Assembly: GCA_902555585.1 (NCBI GenBank)
Contig: CACDSY010000005.1
Location: 1 to 64,000 of the forward strand
DNA: 64,000 nucleotides
Direction: 5' to 3'
Source: an uncultured Pelagibacteraceae bacterium
GTDB lineage: Bacteria; Pseudomonadota; Alphaproteobacteria; Pelagibacterales; Pelagibacteraceae
A program made the position numbers and the translations under genes. Numbering within the stretch: the first letter of the stretch is position 1; each line of letters opens with the position of its first letter. Positions 55,999 through 64,000 of this stretch are shown one piece after another. The notes below the pieces were generated by a model. It saw only the letters and a program-made list of their open reading frames with translations. It had not been told where the DNA came from and did not search any database.

Positions 55999-56703
55999 AT
56001 GTCACAAACAATTGCGTTAGTAGATGATGATAGAAATCTGTTAACATCTGTCCAGATGGCTTTAGAAAAGGAAGGTTTTAAAGTTCAAACTTATATTGAC
56101 GGTGAAAATGCTCTTGTTGGATTATCAAGAACACCACCTGATCTTGCTGTGATCGATATTAAAATGCCAAGAATGGATGGTGAAGAACTTCTAAGAAAAC
56201 TTAGAAAAAAAACTTCTATGCCAGTTATTTTTTTAACTTCTAAAGATGAAGTAACTGATGAGGTTAGTGGTTTAAAACTCGGTGCAGATGACTTTGTTGG
56301 TAAAACTGGAGGATTTTCAACAAAAGTTTTAGTTGAGAGAATTAAAGTACAATTAAGAAAAAAAGATAAGGACATTAATATAGAAGAAAATAAAAATGTA
56401 ATCTCTCATGGTAAGTTAAAATTAGATCCTTCCCAACTCGAATGTGAGTGGGATGGTAAACAATTGCCTGATAAACTAACTACAACAGAATTTAAAATTG
56501 TTGAGGAGCTAGCAAAAAGACCAGGAATGATCAAAGAGAGAGCCTTACTCATGGATGTAGCTTATCGGGAGGACACAGATATAGAAGATAGGACTATTGA
56601 TAGTCATGTTAAAAGAATAAGAAAAAAATTTAAAAAGGTTGATACTGATTTTTCAGCAATTGAAACAAGATATGGAAGTGGATATAGATGGAATGTTAAA
56701 TAA
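55999..56703 (+). CDS. chvI: Response regulator ChvI (OmpR type)
   Basis: Response regulator of 234 residues with a receiver domain (LVDDD, phospho-acceptor Asp53 in VIDIKMPRMDG, later TSK) and a winged-helix DNA-binding domain of the OmpR class (LTTTEFKIVEELAKRPG, then DSHVKRIRKKF and RYGSGYRW). The pairing with a two-membrane-helix kinase and the ahcY neighbourhood fit ChvI, which responds to envelope or acid stress in rhizobia and relatives. Confidence 0.88.
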   Translation: MSQTIALVDDDRNLLTSVQMALEKEGFKVQTYIDGENALVGLSRTPPDLAVIDIKMPRMDGEELLRKLRKKTSMPVIFLTSKDEVTDEVSGLKLGADDFVGKTGGFSTKVLVERIKVQLRKKDKDINIEENKNVISHGKLKLDPSQLECEWDGKQLPDKLTTTEFKIVEELAKRPGMIKERALLMDVAYREDTDIEDRTIDSHVKRIRKKFKKVDTDFSAIETRYGSGYRWNVK

Positions 56704-56708
56704 TAATT

Positions 56709-58211
56709 ATGGGAAAAATACTAAAAAATCTCTCTATATTAAAGAAATTCTTATTTATTAATCTAGTAGTTTTCATATTCATAATAATAATCACATTCTT
56801 TTATTTAGGTGCTATAAAAAAAAATTTGATTAATGAAAAACAAAAAAATCATACAAATATAATAACTCAAACAATATTAAATCTTGAAAAATCAAATATT
56901 AAATTAAATGAGTATGGAATAAGCGAATTTTTGTTTTCCAAAAAATCTCGATTTCCATACTTTGAAAAATTAGATAGGGTAATATTTTTTGATGATAAAT
57001 TAAATTGGATTGGCGATACAAGATCTATTCCATCCTCAACGTTATTAATTGAAGAATTAACTGAAGAGCCAAACGAGAAAAATTTTAATAATCAAGAAAA
57101 TAAAAATGAAACAATTTTTGATGAAGATCTTTATGAGTATTATTTATCTGGATCTGAAAAATCTTTAACAAATTTAAAACAAATCCAAGGACAGTTTTTT
57201 ATTTTTAGTATTAAGATTATTAATAATTTAAATAACAAGGGTTTTATTCTTATATCTGAAAATGCTGATAATATAATTGCACAAATTGAGGAGAGAGAGA
57301 ACTTTATTATTAGAACAGCTCTTGCGGTACTTTTAGTTATCATTATTTTTTCATATGTTTTAAATAGATATTTTTTAAAACCTATTAAAAACTTAGTTAC
57401 TTATACAAAAATCATAAAAGACAAAAGTAACGAAAAAACAGATATAGAAAGGGTTAAGACAAGAAATGATGAATTAGGTATATTATCAAAATCACTTGAT
57501 GAAATGACTAGTGAATTAAATAAAAGAATTACAACTGCTGAAAATTATTCAACAGACCTACTTCATGAAATTAGGAATCCTCTTGCTTCATTGAAAAGTG
57601 CATCTGAGATAATTTCAGAAACAGAAGATAAAACTAAAAGAGAAAAATTAATTAATATTGTCTCTCATGATGTTGAGAGAATAGAAAGATTAATTACTGA
57701 TTATTCTCAAATGTTGAAAGATGAGGCAGTAATTTCCACAGAAACAATGCAAAAAATTGATATAAAAGATATTGCAAAGTCTGTGGTTGATGATTTTAAC
57801 AATATTTATAATACAAAGAGAAATATAAAAATAAGATTAAAGTCTAATGGATCTGAGAATTATTTTATACTTGGTATCAACAATAGGATAGAACAAATTA
57901 TTGCAAATTTACTTGAAAATTCAATTTCTTTTAGCGATGAGAATCAAGAAATTATAGTTGAAGTTAGTAAAGACAAAGAAGGTAAACCAAGAATTGTTGT
58001 TATTGACGAGGGGATTGGTTTTAGTGAGAAGGATACCACTAAAATTTTTAATAGATTTTACAGCAATAGACCTGAAAATTTTGGAGAACATTCAGGATTA
58101 GGCCTAAATATAGTGAAAAACTTGGTTGAATTGCATAATGGACAAATTAAAGCTGAAAATAATAAAGAGAGAGGTGCAAAGGTTGAAATTATTTTCCCGG
58201 CGACCCAATGA
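56709..58211 (+). CDS. chvG: Sensor histidine kinase ChvG
   Basis: Membrane kinase of 500 residues. Membrane helix one is near residues 13-34 and helix two near 196-219, enclosing a periplasmic sensor region of about 160 residues. A HAMP segment and the phospho-acceptor His286 in LLHEIRNPLASL follow, then the ATPase domain with NLLENSISFS (N box), DEGIGFS (G1) and HSGLGLNIV (G2). It lies 5 bp after chvI. The short kinase-to-ahcY gap lacks the hprK/PTS genes found here in rhizobia. Confidence 0.88.
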   Translation: MGKILKNLSILKKFLFINLVVFIFIIIITFFYLGAIKKNLINEKQKNHTNIITQTILNLEKSNIKLNEYGISEFLFSKKSRFPYFEKLDRVIFFDDKLNWIGDTRSIPSSTLLIEELTEEPNEKNFNNQENKNETIFDEDLYEYYLSGSEKSLTNLKQIQGQFFIFSIKIINNLNNKGFILISENADNIIAQIEERENFIIRTALAVLLVIIIFSYVLNRYFLKPIKNLVTYTKIIKDKSNEKTDIERVKTRNDELGILSKSLDEMTSELNKRITTAENYSTDLLHEIRNPLASLKSASEIISETEDKTKREKLINIVSHDVERIERLITDYSQMLKDEAVISTETMQKIDIKDIAKSVVDDFNNIYNTKRNIKIRLKSNGSENYFILGINNRIEQIIANLLENSISFSDENQEIIVEVSKDKEGKPRIVVIDEGIGFSEKDTTKIFNRFYSNRPENFGEHSGLGLNIVKNLVELHNGQIKAENNKERGAKVEIIFPATQ

Positions 58212-58253
58212 AAAGTTGATTATTATAAATAAAGTTGTTACAAGCCGAAGCTT

Positions 58254-59540
58254 ATGACAGATTATAAAGTTAAAGATATTAACGAAGCAGAATTTGGGAG
58301 AAAAGAAATTTCATTAGCAGAAACAGAAATGCCAGGTTTAATGGCATTAAGAAAAGAATATAAAGGAAAAAATCCTTTAAAAGGCGCAAGAATTTTAGGT
58401 TGTCTACATATGACAATTCAAACAGCAGTTTTAATCGAAACTTTAGTTGATTTAGGAGCTGAAGTAAGATGGTCTTCATGTAATATTTTTTCCACTCAAG
58501 ATCATGCAGCAGCTGCAATCGCAAAAGCTGGAATCCCAGTATTTGCATGGAAAGGTGAAACCGAGGATGAGTATTGGTGGTGTGTAAGACAAACTATCGA
58601 AGGTAAAAAAGACTGGAAGCCAAATATGATTTTAGATGATGGTGGAGATCTTACTGCACTTATGCATAAAGATTACAAAGATTTAATGAAAGATATAAAA
58701 GGATTGAGTGAAGAAACAACTACAGGGGTATTAGCTCTTAAAAAAATGGAAGAACAAGGAACCCTTTTAGTCCCTGCAATAAATGTAAATGACTCAGTTA
58801 CAAAATCAAAATTTGATAATCTATATGGGTGCAGAGAAAGTTTAGTTGACGGAATTAAAAGAGCAACAGATGTAATGATGTCTGGAAAAGTTGCTATTGT
58901 TGCAGGATTTGGTGATGTAGGAAAAGGAAGTGCAGCTTCATTAAGACAAAGCGGTGCAAGAGTAATGGTAACAGAAACAGATCCTATTTGTGCACTTCAG
59001 GCTGCAATGGAGGGTTATGAGGTTGTATTAATGGATGAGATGATTGGCCAAGCTGACATTGTTGTTACAGCAACAGGTAACAAAGATATTGTTACTGCAG
59101 ATCATATGAGAGCAATGAAAGATAGATCAATCCTTTGTAATATTGGACACTTTGATAATGAGATACAAGTTGATGCATTAAAAAATTATAAATGGGATGA
59201 AATAAAACCACAAGTTCATGAAATTACTTTTCCAGATAATAAGAGACTTATATTATTAGCTGAAGGGAGACTTGTTAATTTAGGTTGTGCAACAGGACAC
59301 CCTAGTTTTGTAATGAGTGCTTCATTTACAAACCAAGTTACAGCTCAAATAGAGTTATGGAATAACTCAGATAATTACCAGAATAAAGTTTATGTACTTC
59401 CTAAACATTTAGATGAAAAAGTAGCTAGATTACATTTAGAAAAAGTTGGAGCTAAATTAACACCTTTATCTAAGGACCAAGCTGATTATATCAGTGTTAA
59501 AACTGAAGGACCATATAAGCCAGATGCTTACCGCTACTAA
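58254..59540 (+). CDS. ahcY: Adenosylhomocysteinase
   Basis: NAD-bound enzyme that splits S-adenosylhomocysteine into adenosine and homocysteine, keeping methylation going and returning homocysteine to methionine. The 428-residue protein has [31 protein letters not shown], the NAD loop [13 protein letters not shown], and the C-terminal [19 protein letters not shown] with [10 protein letters not shown]. The last 17 bases overlap tsaE. No riboswitch could fit in the 42-bp upstream gap. Confidence 0.98.
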   Translation: MTDYKVKDINEAEFGRKEISLAETEMPGLMALRKEYKGKNPLKGARILGCLHMTIQTAVLIETLVDLGAEVRWSSCNIFSTQDHAAAAIAKAGIPVFAWKGETEDEYWWCVRQTIEGKKDWKPNMILDDGGDLTALMHKDYKDLMKDIKGLSEETTTGVLALKKMEEQGTLLVPAINVNDSVTKSKFDNLYGCRESLVDGIKRATDVMMSGKVAIVAGFGDVGKGSAASLRQSGARVMVTETDPICALQAAMEGYEVVLMDEMIGQADIVVTATGNKDIVTADHMRAMKDRSILCNIGHFDNEIQVDALKNYKWDEIKPQVHEITFPDNKRLILLAEGRLVNLGCATGHPSFVMSASFTNQVTAQIELWNNSDNYQNKVYVLPKHLDEKVARLHLEKVGAKLTPLSKDQADYISVKTEGPYKPDAYRY

Positions 59541-60003
59541 GGGTGGCAAAATTAATATTTCTGAGGAAAATAACACTAAATCTGTAGCAGAAAAATTCTC
59601 AAAATTAATAAAGCAAGGTGATTTTATACTATTGAGTGGGAATTTAGGTGTTGGAAAAACAACTTTTATAAAATACGTAATAAATTTTCTTCAAAAAGTA
59701 AATAAACAAAAAATATCTGAGGTAACAAGTCCGACATTTACAGTAATTAATGAATATCAAATTAAAAAAATATTAATTAAACACTACGATCTTTACAGAA
59801 TTAAAAATAAAAAAGAATTAAACAATTTGGGCATTCAAGAAAATCTAAAAGATCAAATTACGTTTGTTGAATGGCCAGAAATAATAAAAAAAATAAAAAT
59901 AAAAAATAGTATAAATTTAATATTTGAATATAAAAAAAATTATAGCGAGCGTTATCTTTCAATTATTTCTGGAAATAAAAAATTTTTAAATGAATTTAAA
60001 TAA
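59524..60003 (+). CDS. tsaE: tRNA threonylcarbamoyladenosine biosynthesis ATPase TsaE
   Basis: Small P-loop ATPase that works with TsaB/TsaD to make t6A37 in tRNA. Walker [27 protein letters not shown] and the VEWPEI motif are all classic TsaE. A frame opens at GTG 59494 within ahcY, but ATG 59524 is nearer the family start; the conserved domain begins near [14 protein letters not shown], so even a later non-ATG start is possible. It overlaps amgK by 14 bp. Confidence 0.92.
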   Translation: MLTATKGGKINISEENNTKSVAEKFSKLIKQGDFILLSGNLGVGKTTFIKYVINFLQKVNKQKISEVTSPTFTVINEYQIKKILIKHYDLYRIKNKKELNNLGIQENLKDQITFVEWPEIIKKIKIKNSINLIFEYKKNYSERYLSIISGNKKFLNEFK

Positions 60004-60934
60004 ATTAAAGAAATTATCAGGAGACGCATCATTCAGAAATTTCTATAGAAGTAAAAATAGTATTATTGTTTATTGTATTAAAAATAAAAAAAGTAATTTA
60101 TTAGATTACGATGCTATTAATAAAATATTAATTAAAAAAAAAGTGATAGCTCCATCTTTAATATCTCAACATTATAAAGAAAATTATATAGAAATAGAGG
60201 ATTTCGGAGATACAACTGTTTTTAAAAAATTTAAAAAAAAAACAGCTAATAAAAAAAATTATTATAAAAACATTTTAGACTTATTGTTAAAAATAAAAAA
60301 AATAAAAATTAAAAATCAAAAAACATTTTTGAAAACAAACTTCAAAGTTCCAAATTATACCTCAAAAATGTTATTAGATGAATCTAACCTATTTATAAAA
60401 TGGTATTTGCAAAAATATTTTAAAGGTAAAAAAAAACAATCTTTAGAAAAAGAGTTAAAAAAAATATTTAAAAAATTATTAAGAAATATTTCATACAAAA
60501 GGAAAGTTTTTGTACACAGGGATTTTCACGTATCTAATATAATGATAACTAAAAGAGGCCTAGGACTGATTGATAGTCAGGATGCCGTATATGGTAATAT
60601 TGCATATGATTTAGCTTCTTTAATTGATGATGTAAGGCTTAAAACAAATATAAAAATCAAGGATTTTATTTTTCACGAATTCTTAAAAAAAAATAAAAAC
60701 TTAGATCATAAAAAATTCAAGAATGATTTTGATATTTTATCTGTGCTTAGAAATTTTAAAATAATTGGTATATTTACTCGTTTATCCATGAGAGATAATA
60801 AAAATAAGTATCTAAAACTTATACCTTATGCTTGGAAACTAATTGAACTTAGGACAAGCAAAAACCCAATATTTAAAGACTTAAATTACCTTTTAGTCAA
60901 AAACTTTGATAAAAAAAAAAGAAAATTGATATGA
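59990..60934 (+). CDS. amgK: Anomeric MurNAc/GlcNAc kinase-like phosphotransferase
   Basis: Aminoglycoside-phosphotransferase fold kinase, 314 residues. The catalytic loop VHRDFHVSNIM and the metal-binding LIDSQDAVYGNIAYDLASLIDD match AmgK, which phosphorylates MurNAc and GlcNAc at C1 in the peptidoglycan-recycling route that bypasses de novo synthesis. Immediate coupling to the nucleotidyltransferase (4-bp overlap) is the typical amgK-murU pair. Very lysine-rich; function is inferred from family and context. Confidence 0.82.
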   Translation: MNLNKLKKLSGDASFRNFYRSKNSIIVYCIKNKKSNLLDYDAINKILIKKKVIAPSLISQHYKENYIEIEDFGDTTVFKKFKKKTANKKNYYKNILDLLLKIKKIKIKNQKTFLKTNFKVPNYTSKMLLDESNLFIKWYLQKYFKGKKKQSLEKELKKIFKKLLRNISYKRKVFVHRDFHVSNIMITKRGLGLIDSQDAVYGNIAYDLASLIDDVRLKTNIKIKDFIFHEFLKKNKNLDHKKFKNDFDILSVLRNFKIIGIFTRLSMRDNKNKYLKLIPYAWKLIELRTSKNPIFKDLNYLLVKNFDKKKRKLI

Positions 60935-61617
60935 AAGTTAAAACTGCTTTAATTCTTTGTGCTGGGTTTGGTAAGAGGGTACAACCAATAACAGACTCAT
61001 TACCCAAGCCTTTAATTAATTATAAAGATGAAACCTTATTAGAGAATACTATTAAATTTTTAATAAAACTAAAAATAAACAAAATTAAAATTAATGTATT
61101 TTATTTAAAAGAAAAAATAATTAGTTTTATTGAAAATAAAAATTTTCCATTAAATATTGAAATTGTTGATGATGGTGAAACAATTTTAGGCACAGGCGGT
61201 GGAATTTTAAGCCTTATTAATAAATCTGATGAAGAGGATGTATTAGTTATTAATCCAGATACAATTTGGGATGATAGTTTCATAAGCTCAGTTATTGATA
61301 TGGAAAATATCTATTTCGAAAAAAAAATTAAAAATATTTTATTGGTTGTAAATAATTCATCGTGTTTTGATAGAAGATTTAATGGAGATTTCGAAATTAA
61401 AAATAATATTTTATTTAAGGAAAAAGTTAATAATTTTAAATATACAGGATGTCAAATATTCAACAAAGATATAATTTCTCATAAGCAACTAAATTATTTT
61501 CCTGTATCTGAAATATGGGATACTCTTTTAAGAGAAAGTAAACTTTATGGTTATGAACATAAAGGAGAATTTAAGCATTTAACTGATTATGAAATATATG
61601 AAAAATTATTTATTTAG
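60931..61617 (+). CDS. murU: N-acetylmuramate-1-phosphate uridylyltransferase-like
   Basis: Sugar-nucleotide transferase of 228 residues that would make UDP-MurNAc from the AmgK product. The nucleotide-binding start ALILCAGFGKRVQPITDSLPKP and GTGGGILS with NPDTIWDD match MurU. Its TAG stop is nested in a TTAG shared with the convergent gpmA stop. Confidence 0.82.
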   Translation: MKVKTALILCAGFGKRVQPITDSLPKPLINYKDETLLENTIKFLIKLKINKIKINVFYLKEKIISFIENKNFPLNIEIVDDGETILGTGGGILSLINKSDEEDVLVINPDTIWDDSFISSVIDMENIYFEKKIKNILLVVNNSSCFDRRFNGDFEIKNNILFKEKVNNFKYTGCQIFNKDIISHKQLNYFPVSEIWDTLLRESKLYGYEHKGEFKHLTDYEIYEKLFI

Positions 61618-62324
61618 AAAACTAAAAGGTCTTTTGCTCTGTCTTTATCTAAATAACTAGCATTTTTAATTTTTCCTTCTTCAATTTCTATTAATAAAGG
61701 ATTACCTGTTGGTATTTCTAGACTTGAAATTTTTTTGTTATCTAAATCAAATAGGTATTTACACAATGATCTAATTGAATTTCCATGAGCTGAAACAATT
61801 ATATTTTTATCTAATTTTGGCTCTATATTTCTTTTATAAAATGGTATCACTCTTTCGTAGGTATTTTTCAATGATTCAGTATCAGGGATCTTATCTCTTG
61901 GAACATTTTTGTATATATCGATATTCAATGGATGATATGGACTTGTTTTTTTAAGTGCTTCTGGTGGATTATCCCATGATCTTCTAAAAATATGAATTTT
62001 TTCTTCACCATAAAGCTTTTTCATTTCATCTTTATTTAGACCTGTTAAAGATCCGTAATGTCTCTCATTTAATTCCCATGCATTTACAATCTCCTGATTT
62101 TTTATTCTCATAGTATTTAATATCAAATTAAGAGTCTCAATCGATCTTGATTGTAAAGATGTATAAAAATAAGATAATTCAATACCTAATTTCTTAATTA
62201 ATTCTCCTGCTTTGCAAGCTTCAAGCTTACCTTTGGCAGCTAAATCAACGTCTACCCAGCCTGTGAAACGATTTTCTAGGTTCCATTCACTTTGTCCATG
62301 TCTCACGAGAATTAAATAATTCAT
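61614..62324 (-). CDS. gpmA: 2,3-bisphosphoglycerate-dependent phosphoglycerate mutase
   Basis: Interconverts 2- and 3-phosphoglycerate. The 236-residue histidine phosphatase fold protein has the phospho-His in LVRHGQSEWNLENRFTGW, ELNERHYG, and SAHGNSIRSL with the second active-site histidine. It is a stand-alone gene, convergent with murU and divergent from the zeta-subunit gene. Confidence 0.96.
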   Translation of the reverse strand: MNYLILVRHGQSEWNLENRFTGWVDVDLAAKGKLEACKAGELIKKLGIELSYFYTSLQSRSIETLNLILNTMRIKNQEIVNAWELNERHYGSLTGLNKDEMKKLYGEEKIHIFRRSWDNPPEALKKTSPYHPLNIDIYKNVPRDKIPDTESLKNTYERVIPFYKRNIEPKLDKNIIVSAHGNSIRSLCKYLFDLDNKKISSLEIPTGNPLLIEIEEGKIKNASYLDKDRAKDLLVF

Positions 62325-62354
62325 AAATTTAACATAAATATAAATTAAATTAGA

Positions 62355-62382
62355 TTGACATAAAGCTAAATCTTTTTATTTT
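62355..62382 (+). promoter_or_regulatory. Promoter of the zeta-subunit gene
   Basis: A perfect TTGACA (62355-62360), 16 bases, then TATTTT (62377-62382). The ATG at 62389 is about where transcription would begin, suggesting a leaderless or nearly leaderless message. Confidence 0.5.
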
Positions 62383-62388
62383 ATTATA

Positions 62389-62697
62389 ATGAGTTCATTT
62401 GAGGATAGAAAAAAAAGTTTTGAAAAGAAATTTGCTCATGATCAAGAGCTTCAATTTAAAGTTAGCGCTAGAAGGAATAAATATTTAGGGGAATGGGCAT
62501 CCAAAATACTTGGTTACAATTCAGATCAAGAAAAAGAATATATTCAATCAGTAATAAAGGCAGATTTTGCTGAAGCAGGAGATGAAGACGTCTTTAGAAA
62601 GATCAAACAAGATCTAAAAGAAAAAAATATATCAGATGAGGAATTGAGAAAAAAGATGGACGAGCTAAATGAAAAAGCTAAAACTGATTTTAGTTAG
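62389..62697 (+). CDS. F1-ATPase zeta subunit (DUF1476 inhibitor)
   Basis: 102-residue helical protein starting SSFEDRKKSFEKKFAHDQEL, the signature of DUF1476. In Paracoccus and other alphaproteobacteria this family is the zeta subunit, which blocks ATP hydrolysis by F1 through its N-terminal helix. It would act on the enzyme encoded by atpHAGDC about 33 kb upstream. The 3' end overlaps the next gene by 29 bp. Confidence 0.9.
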   Translation: MSSFEDRKKSFEKKFAHDQELQFKVSARRNKYLGEWASKILGYNSDQEKEYIQSVIKADFAEAGDEDVFRKIKQDLKEKNISDEELRKKMDELNEKAKTDFS

Positions 62698-63184
62698 TTT
62701 TTTTTTCATTCTAATAAATACAAATAGTTCATTTTCATTAAATAGTAATTATAAAATAATATCAGGGAATCCAGTTATAACAGACGGTGATACAGTTAAA
62801 ATAAATAATAAAAAAATTCGTTTTAGTGGAATTGACGCCCCAGAAAGTTATTTTTTTGGGAAAAAACAAATATGCATTTTAAATAAAGTGGATATTTTTT
62901 GTGGAATATTATCAAAAGATAAACTGATAGAAAAAATAGGAAATCAATCTATAGATTGTAAAATTGAAAAAAATAAAGATCAGTTTAATAGGTTATTAGG
63001 AGAGTGTTTTTTAGGTAACGAAAGTTTATCAGTTTACATGGTCAAGAATGGCTATGCATTTGATTATCCAAAATATTCCAAAGGAAAATTCAGTGCATAT
63101 GAAAAATATGCAAAAAATCTTTCTTTAGGATTGTGGCAAATGAAATTCGAATATCCTTGGATATGGAGAAAAAAAAATAGATAA
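62669..63184 (+). CDS. Secreted thermonuclease-like protein
   Basis: Staphylococcal nuclease (SNase) fold protein, 171 residues. A signal peptide (KKLKLILVSFFFILINTNSSFS) precedes DGDTVKINNKKIRFSGIDAPES, with metal and catalytic residues of the family; RLLGECFLGNESLSVYMVKNGYAF follows. It is likely a periplasmic nuclease, possibly for nutrient DNA or RNA. The start lies inside the zeta gene. Confidence 0.85.
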   Translation: MKKLKLILVSFFFILINTNSSFSLNSNYKIISGNPVITDGDTVKINNKKIRFSGIDAPESYFFGKKQICILNKVDIFCGILSKDKLIEKIGNQSIDCKIEKNKDQFNRLLGECFLGNESLSVYMVKNGYAFDYPKYSKGKFSAYEKYAKNLSLGLWQMKFEYPWIWRKKNR

Positions 63185-63192
63185 TAAAAAGA

Positions 63193-63792
63193 GTGATTCG
63201 AAATAAAAAATTATATTTATTTATAACTCTGATTTTGATTTCCGCATGTTCTTCTGTACCTAAAAATACAGCTGATGGTTGTTCAATTTTTTCAGAAAGA
63301 TATCTTTGGTATAAACATGCAAAAAAATCTGAGCAAAAATGGGGAACACCTATTTATTTACAACTTGCAATTATTAAAATGGAGTCCGACTTTGATTGGT
63401 TGGCTAAACCACCAAGACAAAAATTGTTTAAAGTAATTCCATATAAGAGACCATCCAGTTCTTTTGGCTATTCTCAAGCTGTAAAAGGCACATGGAAACA
63501 GTATAAAGAGGAAACTGGAAATAAATATGCTACCCGGACTAGGTTTAAAGATAGCGTAGATTTTATTGGTTGGTACACAAATAAAACTGAAAAGATACTG
63601 AAAATACCTAAAAATGATGCTTTTAGGCAGTATGTTGCTTATCATGAGGGATGGGGGAATTATAAAAATTATAAAAATAAACAAAAAATTATTTTATTAG
63701 CAAAGAAAGTTGAAAACCAGTCTAAGAAATACAAAACTCAACTTAATAAATGTAAAAACTCACTAACTACTAGAAAATATATTTTATTCTAA
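63193..63792 (+). CDS. Lipoprotein with lytic transglycosylase (SLT) domain
   Basis: 199-residue envelope protein. It has a lipoprotein signal with lipobox ISAC at residues 15-18, then a lysozyme-like domain (AIIKMESDFDWLA with the likely catalytic Glu, SSFGYSQAVKGTW, and YVAYHEGWGNY). It probably cuts peptidoglycan glycan strands. The start is GTG 63193. The TAA stop is nested in a CTAA shared with the convergent RND gene. Confidence 0.82.
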   Translation: MIRNKKLYLFITLILISACSSVPKNTADGCSIFSERYLWYKHAKKSEQKWGTPIYLQLAIIKMESDFDWLAKPPRQKLFKVIPYKRPSSSFGYSQAVKGTWKQYKEETGNKYATRTRFKDSVDFIGWYTNKTEKILKIPKNDAFRQYVAYHEGWGNYKNYKNKQKIILLAKKVENQSKKYKTQLNKCKNSLTTRKYILF

Positions 63793-64000
63793 TTTAGCTG
63801 TTTTTTTAGCTCTATATCAACAGCATCAATTCTTTTTGTATTTTTAGCAAGAGTTAAATACATTGTAGGAGTCACATATAAAGTAAAGAAAGTAGAAATT
63901 ATCATCCCACCAAGTATAGTTGCACCAACTGCAAGTCTAGAACCTTCTCCAGCTCCAGGTCCAATATTACCAATAACTAGTGGTAACATTGCTATCATAG
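63789..64000 (-). CDS. RND efflux permease, C-terminal end (partial)
   Basis: Only the last 70 or so residues are in the window; the gene enters from the right edge. The segment IAMLPLVIGNIGPGAGEGSRLAVG, then GGMIISTFFTLYVTPTMYL, matches the final two membrane helices of AcrB/MexB-type resistance-nodulation-division pumps. Which subfamily it belongs to cannot be told from this piece. Confidence 0.85.
   Translation of the reverse strand, partial: MIAMLPLVIGNIGPGAGEGSRLAVGATILGGMIISTFFTLYVTPTMYLTLAKNTKRIDAVDIELKKQLN

Noticed and set aside
58212..58253. SAH or SAM riboswitch before ahcY
   Set aside because: Only 42 bases are available and none of the known conserved cores is visible.

Overview
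The window is a very compact, AT-rich (roughly 30% GC by eye) bacterial chromosome segment with almost no intergenic DNA. Gene content and order point to the marine SAR11 clade (Candidatus Pelagibacter or a close relative, Alphaproteobacteria). The clearest markers are a dmdC-dmdB-dmdA cluster whose DmdA closely resembles the Pelagibacter DMSP demethylase, class I lysyl-tRNA synthetase, an F1-only atpHAGDC operon behind priA, an F1-ATPase zeta inhibitor gene, RegA and ChvG/ChvI regulators, and a SAM-II riboswitch in front of metX. No rRNA, tRNA, CRISPR, insertion sequence or prophage was seen. No gene-free stretch exceeds about 185 bases.

Layout. 16-29022 is one long plus-strand run: leuC-leuD-leuB (leucine), dmdC-dmdB-dmdA (DMSP demethylation and MMPA breakdown), asd, then a TCA block sdhCDAB-mmsA-mdh-sucCDAB-lpd, then priA and atpHAGDC. 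29011-38043 is on the minus strand: rppH, ctpA, rsfS, nadD, proA, proB, obgE, rpmA, rplU, then gloB, metW and metX, with metX headed by a SAM-II riboswitch. 38227-40204 (+) is hisC-tyrA. 40201-43764 (-) is an NlpC/P60 hydrolase, an AmpG-like transporter and trkH. 43851-47325 (+) is lysK-pyrD, then rpmB-yhhQ. 47327-51487 (-) is a polyamine operon: ornithine/lysine decarboxylase, deoxyhypusine-synthase-like protein, AguB, AguA. 51632-52195 is regA (+), followed by an orphan ABC ATPase (-). 53177-61617 (+) is polA, chvI-chvG, ahcY, tsaE, amgK, murU. 61614-62324 (-) is gpmA. 62389-63792 (+) is the zeta subunit, a nuclease and a transglycosylase lipoprotein. The window ends in the 3' end of an RND efflux pump gene (-).

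How it fits together. DMSP is demethylated to MMPA by DmdA and activated and oxidised by DmdB and DmdC. The carbon can enter the TCA enzymes encoded next door, whose reducing power feeds respiration and the ATP synthase. MetX makes O-acetylhomoserine, the usual acceptor for reduced sulfur, under SAM control, and AhcY recycles the SAH left by methylations.

Most notable observations. (1) The succinate dehydrogenase membrane anchors lack both histidines that normally ligate heme b (SdhC has Gln at that position; SdhD has no histidine at all), although the quinone-site residues are kept. (2) The polyamine operon leader carries a hairpin plus U-tract that looks like a transcription attenuator. (3) The SAM-II riboswitch has a compensatory change in its pseudoknot and no recognisable Shine-Dalgarno. 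(4) Several conserved alphaproteobacterial gene neighbourhoods appear collapsed by gene loss. I did not find a convincing wholly new multi-gene system; this is mostly core genome.
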